Below are positions 29,816 through 38,607 of a DNA stretch of 64,000 nt, piece by piece. The position numbers and the translations under genes were made by a program. The notes beneath the pieces were generated by a model. The model was given only the letters and a program-made list of their open reading frames with translations, did not search any database and was not told the origin of the DNA. The DNA comes from Symbiodinium natans (Eukaryota > Sar > Dinophyceae > Suessiales > Symbiodiniaceae): assembly GCA_905221605.1 (NCBI GenBank), contig CAJNDS010001868.1, positions 605,001 through 669,000 of the forward strand. Direction: 5' to 3'. Within the stretch, counting starts at the first letter, position 1; the number at the start of each line of letters is the position of its first letter.

Positions 29816-30104
29816 GGTTTGCCAATGTTCTGCGCACACCACCACGCGGGGCGCGTGTTGTGGTGTGCATCCAGGTTCACACGCTCTCCCAACCCACCCA
29901 CCCACATCTCAACCTTGGGCGGGTTTCTTTGGAGCCAGACTGACGCTGGCACGCGGGTTCAACCCTTCTCCGCGCTCACCGCACGCACTGGCCCCCACTG
30001 AGCCCTCGCCAGGCTTCGCCTGAAGGGTCGGGCTCGTCCGCGGTCCTGTCGCCACGCGGTATCGCTCGCCGCTGCTTATCGCAGCGCTGCGGCTCGCTCC
30101 AGTT

Positions 30105-30450
30105 TGGGGTTTCAGGGATTAGGGGTTCGGGTTGAGGGTTTGGGGTTAGGGTTTGGGGTTTCGGGTTTCGGGGTTTAGGGTTTCGGGCTAGGGGTTTTGG
30201 AGGTTTAGGCTTAGGGGTTTAGGGGTTGAGGGTTTGGGGATGATGGGTTTATGGGTTTAGGGGAATAGGGGTTTAGGAGTTTAGGGTTTCGGGCTTAGGG
30301 GTTTAGAGGTTAGGGGTGTAGGGCTTAGTTAGGGTTCAGGGCTTCGGGTGTCGAACGTTTGTTGAGCGGGTGGTCAGACATTGGGGATTTGGGGTTGTGG
30401 GGCTTGGGGGCTTAGGGGTTTAGGGTTTCGGGTTTCGGGCTTTAGGAGTA
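30105..30450 (+). repeat. Highly degenerate TTTAGGG-derived tract
   Basis: TTTAGGGG, TTTCGGG and TTGAGGG units with spacers. Confidence 0.65.
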
Positions 30451-30454
30451 TTTT

Positions 30455-30970
30455 AACTAGTGATTGAATGACGAAGAGATTATTACTTTATGGGCGTTTT
30501 GTAAAGAATAAAATGATGCACGAAAACGCCCTATAAAATAATCTGAACGAAGTGGGCCCCAAAATTTAATAAGAGCAAAGTGGGGCCCCAATATTCTATT
30601 CTTATTCACTTCTATCTTCGTACTATATATTATAAGGAGTGAAAGAACAATAGAATGAACACATGAACACAGAAAACTTGGGCGTTTCACTCCTTTCATT
30701 ATAAATTTCATGCTTTTACAGTGGATTTCCAGCGGTTGTGGATGAACGAATGATAGAAAGAGAGATGAATAAGGAAGCAAAATGACCGCTCTTTCCGGGG
30801 GCTCTTTAACCTAACTTTTGGTCAATGGTGGATTGGTTACAAAAAGCTTGGCAAAAGAGATAGAAATTCCAAGGTTAAAAGTCGTATATTAAAAGGCTTC
30901 ATAAATTTCTTGTTTCGTTCGTACACTATTAATATTAATATTGTGTGCTCTCTAGGGAGGGACGTAAGGC
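30455..30970. other. AT-rich island with inverted and direct repeats
   Basis: Markedly AT-rich. A hairpin-forming pair (TGGGCGTTTTGT / ACGAAAACGCCC) lies near 30490-30530, and two GTGGGGCCCCAA/GTGGGCCCCAAA direct repeats are near 30550 and 30583. The 107-codon minus-strand frame is not recognised. Possibly a transposon remnant. Confidence 0.4.
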
Positions 30971-31341
30971 TTAGGGTGACTGGCTTTCAGACTTTCGGGG
31001 TTTGTTCCTTGATCCCCAATAAGCCTAAGCAGAGGAGTTAGAGCGGGAGCCCAGAGTCTTTGCCCTGGGTTTCACAAGCTTGTGACTTGGAGGGGGAGAC
31101 TCGAAGGCTCATAGGTTACCAGTCCTATACGGAGAAACCTTCAGCCCTAAACCTTAAGATCTAAATCCTACACTCTAAGCCCTCAACCCTAAGCCTCAGC
31201 CCTGAACCCTAGCCCGGGTGCAGTTTGGGTTGGAGGGGGCTGTGAGCCTGAACCAAGGATGTTCCCCACAGAAAGCGCCGGAAGAACCCCTAAATGAAAC
31301 AAACCCTAAAACCCTGAAACCCTGATCCCGAACCCCTATTT

Positions 31342-31445
31342 GAAAGCCACCCGAAAGCCACTTTCAAGCCACTCTTAAAGCCACTCTTAAATCCTAAGGC
31401 CACTCTCAAGCTACTCTGAAAGCCACTATTGAAGCCACTCTTCGA
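31342..31445. repeat. AAGCCACTCT-type short tandem repeat
   Basis: About nine imperfect copies of an 11-16-base unit containing AAGCCACT. Confidence 0.7.
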
Positions 31446-31464
31446 ACTTCTGAAGCTCTGGCTA

Positions 31465-31555
31465 CACCCTTAAACCCTAAACCCTAAACCCCTAAACCCT
31501 AAACCCTAAACCCTCAACCCTGAACCCTAAACCTAAACCCTAAAGCCTAAACTCT
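31465..31555 (-). repeat. CCCTAAA array
   Basis: About twelve units. The CCGCCCTTGGCCGCAG tract after it (ending 31581) looks like an acceptor. Confidence 0.82.
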
Positions 31556-31581
31556 AAGCCACCTAGCCGCCCTTGGCCGCA

Positions 31582-31665
31582 GTGTGCGGAGGCGCGTGGG
31601 CGGCCAGATTCCGATGAACCTTGCCAAGGTGGGGGGGAGCCACCGGAAAGGGGAGCTACAGTTTA
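31582..31665 (+). CDS. Exon-like island
   Basis: After the acceptor-like CAG one frame reads CAEARGRPDSDEPCQGGGEP and stays open. It is followed by TTTAGGGG/TTGAGGG. Resembles a PPR helix A remnant only weakly (CAEARGRPDS). Confidence 0.33.
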
Positions 31666-31686
31666 GGGGTTGAGGGTTGAAAAGCC

Positions 31687-31850
31687 CTAAACCCTAAACC
31701 CTAAACCCTGAACCCCAAACCCCAAACCCTAAACCCTAAACCCTAAACTCTAAACCCCAAACCCCAAACCCCAAACCCCAAACCCCAAACCCCAAACCCC
31801 AAACCCTAAACCCTAAACCCTAAACCCTAAACCCTAAACCCTAAGCCTTC
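31687..31850 (-). repeat. CCCTAAA/CCCCAAA array
   Basis: About 23 units, with an inner CCCCAAA block. Confidence 0.92.
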
Positions 31851-32005
31851 CACAGAAGTAGGGCCACTTGGAGGCTTATGAGGACTCGCAGGGCGAAAGC
31901 ACGCCACTACGGTATGTATGGCCAGCTAGGGGGCCCTATATACTGAACTTGTTCTCGGTTTAGGGTTCAGGGTTTAGGGTTTAGGGTTCAGGGTTAGCTT
32001 GCTAG

Positions 32006-32082
32006 CCCAGTGGTACCCTTTGCCTTTTTTTGGTTCTGGGTTCCCCCAAAAAAGCAACCAACCCCCCAAAAAGGCCAAGAAC
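32006..32082. mobile_element. MITE-like element (family E, copy 2)
   Basis: A compact inverted-repeat element: CCCTTTGCCTTTTTTTGG on the left and CCAAAAAGGCCAAG on the right, with AAAGCAACC between, as at 1897-2266. Confidence 0.5.
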
Positions 32083-32089
32083 AATAGCT

Positions 32090-32520
32090 GCCCTACATAC
32101 AACGGCCTCCAAGTTATTGTAAAAGGGGATGCGGTGTGTGTTCGTTAAATACGGATGGGAAATTGTCGGCCCTGAAGCCGCCAGAGAGGTCCAGGGTTTT
32201 GGTGTCGCGTGCTGGTTTGGTGCGGTGCCATGCTTTGTAGTCGCTTTGTGTGGTACATCGTGGCCCTTGTAAGGACACCCTGAGCCCTAAACACTACAGG
32301 CCCCGCGAAGGGACCCCTTAAGGCTACTACGCCACAGAACCCCGACCTACCCATTAAGCCTCGACCTGGTCTTCTCCTTCGATTCCGCGCCATGACATAT
32401 TCCTTCCTGGATATACCTTCGGCAACGCCGACTTCAACAGCGTGAGAAAGAGACGGAGGAGAAGCCAGCATGGCAATGGGGAATGGCCTCATCCAATGCC
32501 AATGCTTACTAAGAGTAGGT
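32090..32520. other. Unique spacer, no gene recognised
   Basis: A 115-codon minus-strand frame is present, but neither its composition nor its sequence supports a product. Confidence 0.4.
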
Positions 32521-32524
32521 TAAG

Positions 32525-32587
32525 GGTTTAGGGTTCAGGGTTTAGGGTTTAGGGTTTAGGGTGTAGGGTTTAGGGTTTAGGGTTATG
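32525..32587 (+). repeat. TTTAGGG array
   Basis: Nine units. Confidence 0.85.
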
Positions 32588-32684
32588 GTCCCCGAGGAGG
32601 AAACCCCTAAACCCTAAACCCGCCATAATCGACACGGGGGGAGGGGGCGGGGTGGGGACGCGAGCACGAGCCCCGGATAATATG

Positions 32685-32725
32685 AGGGTTAAGCGTCCCA
32701 ATTCTGAAGGTTAAGCGTCCCAATT
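32685..32725. repeat. 20-bp tandem duplication
   Basis: GGTTAAGCGTCCCAATT occurs twice in tandem. Confidence 0.75.
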
Positions 32726-32744
32726 TTTAAAAAGATTGTATACC

Positions 32745-32822
32745 CTAAGCCCTAATCCCTAATCCCTAAACCCTAAACCCTATCCCCTAAACCCTAAACC
32801 CCAAACCCCAAACCCTAACTCC
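32745..32822 (-). repeat. CCCTAAA/CCCTAAT array
   Basis: About eleven units. Confidence 0.82.
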
Positions 32823-33163
32823 CCCCCAAAAAGACAAACGAAACACCCCAAGCCCTAGTGAGGCCCAGCCTCCCACTCCGCGGCGGCAGACGGTGCGCCC
32901 TGAAACAGGGTTGGCTTAGGGGTTTAGGGTTTAGGATTTAGGGCTTAGGGCTTAGGGCTTAGGGGGTTTGGGCCTTTTTACGGGCTTTTCGAACTTCGGG
33001 TTTAAGGATTTAGGGCGTGTGACCTTTTGGGTTCAGGGGAAATTCAGGGTCTTGGGTGTTGTTGTATTTGTCGAAAGGGGCGGGGAGGGGGAGTAAGGGT
33101 TCTTTATTAGGTAGACGTGGACAGCATCTTGCGTACAACAATCCTACCTTAGTAAAAACCTCA

Positions 33164-33360
33164 AACCCTAAACCCTAAACCCTAAACCCTAAACCCTAAA
33201 CCCCAAGCCCTAAGCCCTAAACCCTAAACCCTAAACCCCAAACCCCAAACCCCGAACCCCAAACCCCAAACCCCAAAACCCCAAACCCTAAACCCCCAAA
33301 CCCGCCCAAACCCACCCAAACCCACCCAAACCCTAAGCCCGAAACCCTAAACCCCAAAAC
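33164..33360 (-). repeat. CCCTAAA/CCCCAAA/CCCACCCAAA array
   Basis: About 27 mixed units. Confidence 0.88.
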
Positions 33361-33615
33361 CCCAGTGGCTTGCAGGAGCTCACTTTGAGGTTGAGGTCTG
33401 GTCTAGGGTTTCCGGTTTAGGGTTAAGGGTTAAGGGTGTAGGGTTCTGGGCTTAGGGATGGGCATGGGAACTCTGGCGTTAAGGGACAACTCGGGGTGAA
33501 GGGATTCGAGTTTAGGGTTTCAGGTTTCCGGTTCAGTCGTAAACATCCTTCAAGCTTCAAACCCTGTAACCCTAAAAGCCCTACAGCCCGCAAGCCTTAG
33601 CCCCAAGCTGTCCAC

Positions 33616-33840
33616 TTCATCCGAGTCGCTCAGAATTCAGACCGTTCGATTTCAGAACCCGGTGCAGCTTCAGTCCTCCGCCCCAACGCACGCACGGAAG
33701 AGGCCAGGCAGGACCGCTTTCAAGTGAATAAGGCGCGGTACCGCGCCGGCCAGCGCAGGCGCCGGTCAAGCTGGCCCTCCAAGTGGCAGAGAGACAAAGC
33801 GAGAAGCTCCAAGGGAGCCCAATATTCAACACCATTCTCA
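33616..33840 (+). other. Possible coding segment, unrecognised
   Basis: A + frame from about 33626 is open for about 70 codons, with charged composition (ARTEEARQDRFQVNKARY). I cannot match it to a family; the opposite strand is also open. It could be an exon. Confidence 0.25.
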
Positions 33841-33967
33841 ACCCTGAACTCTAAACTCTAAACCCTAAGCCCTAAGCCCAAAGCCCTAAGCCCTAAGCCC
33901 TAAACCCTAAACCCTAAACCCTAAACCCTAAAACCCTAAAGCCCTAAACCCTAAGCCCTAAGCCCTG
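33841..33967 (-). repeat. CCCTAAG/CCCTAAA array
   Basis: About seventeen units. Confidence 0.86.
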
Positions 33968-34387
33968 GAGCGCCTAAGCCCTACCCTTTGGCTCATTAGA
34001 TTCGCCCATATGCCTTACTGATGGGGTGCTGGCTCCCTGTATTCGACCCCGCCAAGTGGGGGGAGGGGTTTAGGGTTTAGGGCGGAGGGTTTAGGGTTCG
34101 AGTCTTATTCCAATTAAACTGACCCTATGCTAGTTGCCTGCTTATCTTAAGCCACCGTTTAGTTTCCTAAACCCTAAACCCTAAACCCAAACTCTCAACA
34201 CTAACTGTGGCTCAGATGAGCACACCCCAAACCCTCAACCCTAAATCCTAACTGGCTGTTTCTCCGATGCGAAAGTACCTACCTCTTTGAGGTTATAGCC
34301 CTACTTACAAGTACCTATTGGACCTTCAAGGCAGAAGGGTTTAGCCCTTTACCCTAAACCGTATGATCAGAATAGAATAGTAGGGCC

Positions 34388-34462
34388 CTGAACCCTAAAC
34401 CCTAAACCCTAAACCCCAAACCCCAAACCCTAAACCCTAAACCCTAAACCCTGAACCCTAAG
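34388..34462 (-). repeat. CCCTAAA/CCCCAAA array
   Basis: About ten units ending at an exon-like island (34463-34545; one frame reads VLAAPDAEKNATAVPKML). Confidence 0.86.
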
Positions 34463-34571
34463 ATGTGCTGGCAGCCCCGGATGCCGAAAAGAACGCCACG
34501 GCTGTCCCCAAGATGCTCCCTCGTCCCCGGCCTGGTCCTCAATAGGGGGCTTGGGGGTTTAGGGTTCAGGG

Positions 34572-34685
34572 ATCCTGAACCCGAAGCCCTAAGCCCTAAG
34601 CCCTAAGCCCTAAACCCTAAACCCTAAACCCTAAACCCTAAACCCTAAACCCTAAACCCTAAACCTTGAACTCCAAACCCTAAAA
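34572..34685 (-). repeat. CCCTAAG/CCCTAAA array
   Basis: About sixteen units. Confidence 0.88.
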
Positions 34686-34724
34686 CCCGGCTTAGGGTGT
34701 AGGGTGCAGGGTTTTAGGGTTTTA

Positions 34725-34930
34725 GGAGGTGAGAGGGTTCGGTTTTCAGTTTTTGCTGTGAGCTGTGTGGTCTTGACGGCATTGGCGCCCGCTCCTCACG
34801 TCTCTGCGGCTGCCCGCAGAAAGCTGAAATATTCGGGTGTCGGATTTATATTTCTAGGCGTTGGAGGTTCATGGGTTGTTATCAATGGGGCTACAAGTGG
34901 GCAGCAGTTGAGTATGTTCAGTAACACCTG
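34725..34930 (+). CDS. Hydrophobic ORF fragment, unknown
   Basis: The frame reads RVRFSVFAVSCVVLTAL, then GVGFIFLGVGGSWVVING, suggesting two membrane-type segments, and stops at 34929-34931. There is no start codon outside repeat sequence and no family match. May be an exon of a membrane protein or chance. Confidence 0.28.
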
Positions 34931-35537
34931 ATGAGAATCTTCTTGTTTGGTGCACTTCTAACCCCTACTATTACACTTGTAGTTGCCCAAAGAACCAATG
35001 GGGCTTCCTTCCGAGCTCCAGGGGATATGGGTACTAGATGTAGCATGTGGGTCCCTGACTTGCGAAGGAGGGAGAGAGAGGAAGAGAGAGAGAGAGAGAG
35101 AGACCCTAAACCCTAGACCGGACATTCTATTTTCGATAGGAATTCTGCTAAATCCCGTACGCTGAAACTTACGTCCGTGTCCCTTCAAGGGGTCCGTCCG
35201 TGTATCCCAGAATTCTGAGGTCCCTAAACCCTAAATTAAATCCTCCTCTTATCATGAACCTCCACGCGCATCGTCTACGCTCACGTCTACGCTCACAACC
35301 AAACCCTAGGGTTTAGGGTTTAGGGTTCAGGGTTTCGTTTGAATCTCGAACCCCGAAACCCCCCCCCCCCCCTAAACTCTCACCTCTAGACTCTAAACTC
35401 TCAGCCCAAACCCTAAGCTCTCAAAAACTAAACACGAAACCCTGAACCAAATCAAGCTCAAAGGCGCAGGTGCAGGGCCCTTCGGCCGGCGCATGTCTGA
35501 CGAGGACATGTCGGGCTGCTTCGGGGTTTGAGAGGTT

Positions 35538-35672
35538 TACACCCCAAACCCTAAACCCCAAACCCTAAACCCTAAACCCTAAACCCTAGACCCTAAACCC
35601 TAAACCGAAACCCTAAACCCTTAACCCTGAACCCTGAACCCTGAACCCTAAACCCTAAACCCCTAAGCCCAG
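35538..35672 (-). repeat. CCCTAAA/CCCTGAA array
   Basis: About nineteen units. Confidence 0.88.
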
Positions 35673-35755
35673 TGGGTTTTGCGGTTTTAGGCTCCAAGGA
35701 GGCGCTCCCTGATACACCTCTACGGAAACCCTAAACCCTAAATGCCTTTTTAAAG

Positions 35756-35880
35756 TAGGGTTTAGGGTTTAGGGTTTAGGGTTTTGGGTTTAGGGTTAGG
35801 GTTGAGGGTTTAGGGCTTGGGCTTTAGGGTTTAGCGTTTAGGGTTTAGGGTTTAGGGTTTAGGGTTTAGGGTTTAGGGTC
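35756..35880 (+). repeat. TTTAGGG array
   Basis: About seventeen units. Confidence 0.9.
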
Positions 35881-36006
35881 TCCCCACCATTCATGGTCGG
35901 CCGCAAGCGGTGTTATTATTCTGTCCGTGAGCTCACTTTCTTTGCTCACGGTGCTCACGGTGTTTTCATAATGGAGAAGAAGTGAATGGAATGAAGGCCA
36001 AAGGGC

Positions 36007-36117
36007 CCCCAAACCCTAAACCCTAAACCCGAAACCCTAAACCCTAAACCCTAGACCCTAGACCCTAAACCCTAAACCCTAAACCCTAAACCCTAAACCC
36101 TAAACCCTAAACCCTAT
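36007..36117 (-). repeat. CCCTAAA array
   Basis: About sixteen units, including CCCTAGA variants. Confidence 0.9.
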
Positions 36118-36259
36118 TTTTTAACCGGTCCCTTGAAGCGAATGTAGTGAGCGCCCGCTCACTTCGTTCTCGCACCAAGGGTATGATGTAAGCGCGCGTA
36201 AACTTGCCTTTCATAAAAAGGAAAACTTGAGCCAACCCTAAACCGTAACCCCCAAGCTT

Positions 36260-36425
36260 CAAACCCTAAACCCTAAACCCTAAGCCCTAAGCCCTAAGCC
36301 CTAAGCCCTAAGCCCTAAGCCCTAAGCCCTAAGCCCGAAGCCCGAAGCCCGAAGCCCTAAGCCCTAAGCCCTAAGCCCTAAACCCTAACCCCCCCAAAAC
36401 CCCAAACCCTAAACCCTAAACCTGC
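36260..36425 (-). repeat. CCCTAAG/CCCGAAG/CCCTAAA array
   Basis: About 22 units in homogeneous sub-blocks. Confidence 0.9.
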
Positions 36426-36460
36426 GACCCAAAACCTCCGGGGCCACCCTGCCCTTCAGG

Positions 36461-36545
36461 AGGCGCGGCGGCGCCGCGCGACGGCCACGGCGGGTGCCGA
36501 GGCGAGAGCCAGGGGGACTGGGAGCCCGATCTGGTGGCTCCTGTG
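36461..36545 (+). CDS. Exon-like island, unrecognised
   Basis: CTGCCCTTCAG ends at 36460. The frame reads EARRRRATATAGAEARARGT and enters the TTTAGGG array. Low-complexity Ala/Arg composition, flanked in the usual polarity. Confidence 0.3.
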
Positions 36546-36547
36546 TT

Positions 36548-37115
36548 GGGGGTTTAGGGTTTAGGGTTTGGGGTTTAGGGTTTAGGGTTTAGGGTGTAGG
36601 CCTTTGGGGTTTAGGGTTCAGGCTTTAGGGTGTAGGCCTTTAGGTTTCAGGGTTTAGGTTTTGGGGTGTAGGCTTTTGGGGTTTAGGGTTTAGGTTTTCG
36701 GGTGTAGGCCTTTAAGGTTTAGGGTTCAGGCTGGTGTAGGCCTTTAGGTTTCAGGGTTTAGGTTTTGGGGTGTAGGCGTTTAGGTTTTAGGGTTTAGGTT
36801 TCCGGGTGTAGGCCTTTAGGTTTTAGGGTTTAGGTCTTGGGGTGTAGGCTTTTAGGGTTTTGGGTTTAGGTTTTAGGGTTTAGGCTTTTAGGGTTTAGGG
36901 TTTTGGGTTTTAGGGTTTAGGGGGAATTGTGTTTAGGGTTTCGGGTTTTAGGGTTTAGGGAGAATTGGGTTTAAGGGAATTGGGTTTAGGGTTTAGGGTT
37001 TTAGGGTTTAGGATTGAGGGTTTTAGGGTGTAGGGTTTAGGATTTAGGGTTTAGGGTTTTGCTGTCAGGTTTTGGTGTTCAGGGTTTGAGCTTTAGGATT
37101 TAGGGGGATTAGGGC
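36548..37115 (+). repeat. TTTAGGG-derived higher-order repeat (about 36-bp unit)
   Basis: Between 36592 and about 36880 a unit of about 36 bases beginning GGGTGTAGGC, then TTTAGG-type units, repeats about eight times. Simpler degenerate TTTAGGG units flank it. Confidence 0.85.
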
Positions 37116-37159
37116 TTTGTAGCAGCCTCCTTGCCCCCCAAAGGGCTACGCACTGGCCC

Positions 37160-37282
37160 CTACTAGCCCCCCTGTACAACCTCCCCTAGGTTCCCCATAT
37201 CTTCGTTTATTTTAGGTATTATGAAGCCTAATTAAGGTTATTATTTAAGGGGGGAACCTAGGGGGGGTATAGAGGGGGGTAG
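37160..37282. mobile_element. MITE-like element (family D) with about 34-bp inverted ends
   Basis: The left arm (CCTCCCCTAGGTTCCCC and outward CTACTAGCCCCCC) is inverted relative to the right arm (GGGGGGAACCTAGGGGGG, then GAGGGGGGTAG). The centre is AT-rich. Length 123 bp. Confidence 0.55.
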
Positions 37283-37361
37283 CATCTGTCCATGGACCTT
37301 TCAAGCAGTGGTGCCTCTGCTGCACATCTCAGCCCTCAGCTTAATGCGACCCTCAACTCTC

Positions 37362-37475
37362 AACGCTCAACCCCTAAACCCTAAACCCTAAATCCTAAAC
37401 CCTAAACCCTAAACCCTAAACCCTAAACCCTAAACCCTAAACCCTAAACCCTAAACCCTAAACCTTAAACCCCTT
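37362..37475 (-). repeat. CCCTAAA array
   Basis: About sixteen units. Confidence 0.92.
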
Positions 37476-37769
37476 AGGGGTTGGGTGCCGAGGCGAGAGT
37501 GCCTGGGGTGGAGGGAAGGTTGAGGGTTTGCAGAAAAACCCTGAAAACAACTTTAAGCCAGGAGCGCTTGTGGAGATTCAGGATCACGTTTCACGCCTCT
37601 CGAGAGGCTCTGTGGCCCAGGTTGCAAGGGCAATCAGGACGGGACGTACCTCATCGAAGGCTTGGAGAATCACGGGGAGAATCAGAACGGAGAAATCCGT
37701 GAGTCCGTCCCCTTTGGAGTCCATTCGCATGGCGTCTTGAGCCCGGGTGGTTAGATTTGGGCGCGAAGG

Positions 37770-37830
37770 GATATATATATATATATGTACATATATATAT
37801 ATATGTATGTGATATATTTACATATACATA
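37770..37830. repeat. (TA)n microsatellite
   Basis: Alternating TA with GTAC/GTATG interruptions. Confidence 0.8.
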
Positions 37831-37964
37831 CACACCTTAGAATAAGCGAAGAAAGGAGTGATCACGAGATTATTGGCCAAAAAAGCTTCAGGCAGCAACT
37901 TCGCAGCGCCGTAGATGCTCAACCGATCATCAATGTTCGCAGCCGTGCTCGTTCAGGTCCCTAA

Positions 37965-38098
37965 ACCCGAAACCCTAAACCCTAAACCTTGAACCCTAAA
38001 TCCTAAACCCCAAACCCTAAACAGTAAACCCTAGACCCTAAACAGTAAACCCTAAACCCTAAACCCTAAACCCCAACTCCTAAACCTCAAACCCTAAA
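37965..38098 (-). repeat. CCCTAAA array with ACAGTAA variants
   Basis: About eighteen units upstream of an unassigned island at 38099-38198. Confidence 0.85.
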
Positions 38099-38198
38099 CT
38101 CGCCCAGTAGCTGTTGAAGGCAGCCGCTGCCGGATCCTACGATGCGGTTGCTGTCCGCAGGCTTCCTGGCAGCCTCCAAAATACATCTTGGGGAGGAG

Positions 38199-38365
38199 TT
38201 TAGGGTTTGAGGTTGAGGGGTTGGGGTTTAGGGTTTAGGGTTTAGGGCTTAGGGTTTAGGGTTTCGGGCTTAGGGCTGAGGGTTTAGGGTTGAGGGTTGA
38301 GGGTGTAGGGGTGTAGGGTTTCAGGGGTTTCAGGGTGTAGGATTTGGGGCTCTAAGGGTTTAGGG
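38199..38365 (+). repeat. Degenerate TTTAGGG array
   Basis: TTTAGGG, TTGAGGG and TGTAGGG units. Confidence 0.8.
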
Positions 38366-38366
38366 A

Positions 38367-38506
38367 ACCCTAAACCCTAAACCCTAAACCCTAAACCCTA
38401 AACCCTAAACCCTAAACCCTAAACCCTAAACCCTAAACCCTAAACCCTAAACCCTAAACCCTAAACCCTAAACCCTAAACCCTAAACCCTAAACCCTAAA
38501 CCCTAA
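38367..38506 (-). repeat. CCCTAAA array running into the gap
   Basis: Twenty perfect units, cut by the N run. The true array length is unknown. Confidence 0.93.
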
Positions 38507-38606
38507 NNNNNNNNNNNNNNNNNNNNNNNNNNNNNNNNNNNNNNNNNNNNNNNNNNNNNNNNNNNNNNNNNNNNNNNNNNNNNNNNNNNNNNNNNNNNNN
38601 NNNNNN
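38507..38606. other. Assembly gap (100 N)
   Basis: Exactly 100 N, a typical placeholder for a gap of unknown size. Sequence on the two sides belongs to different compartments, so adjacency is not proven. Confidence 0.97.
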
Positions 38607-38607
38607 T

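Noticed and set aside
29819-30100. RNA gene or tRNA-like structure in the GC-rich segment
   Set aside because: No cloverleaf, A/B boxes or known RNA signature could be traced.
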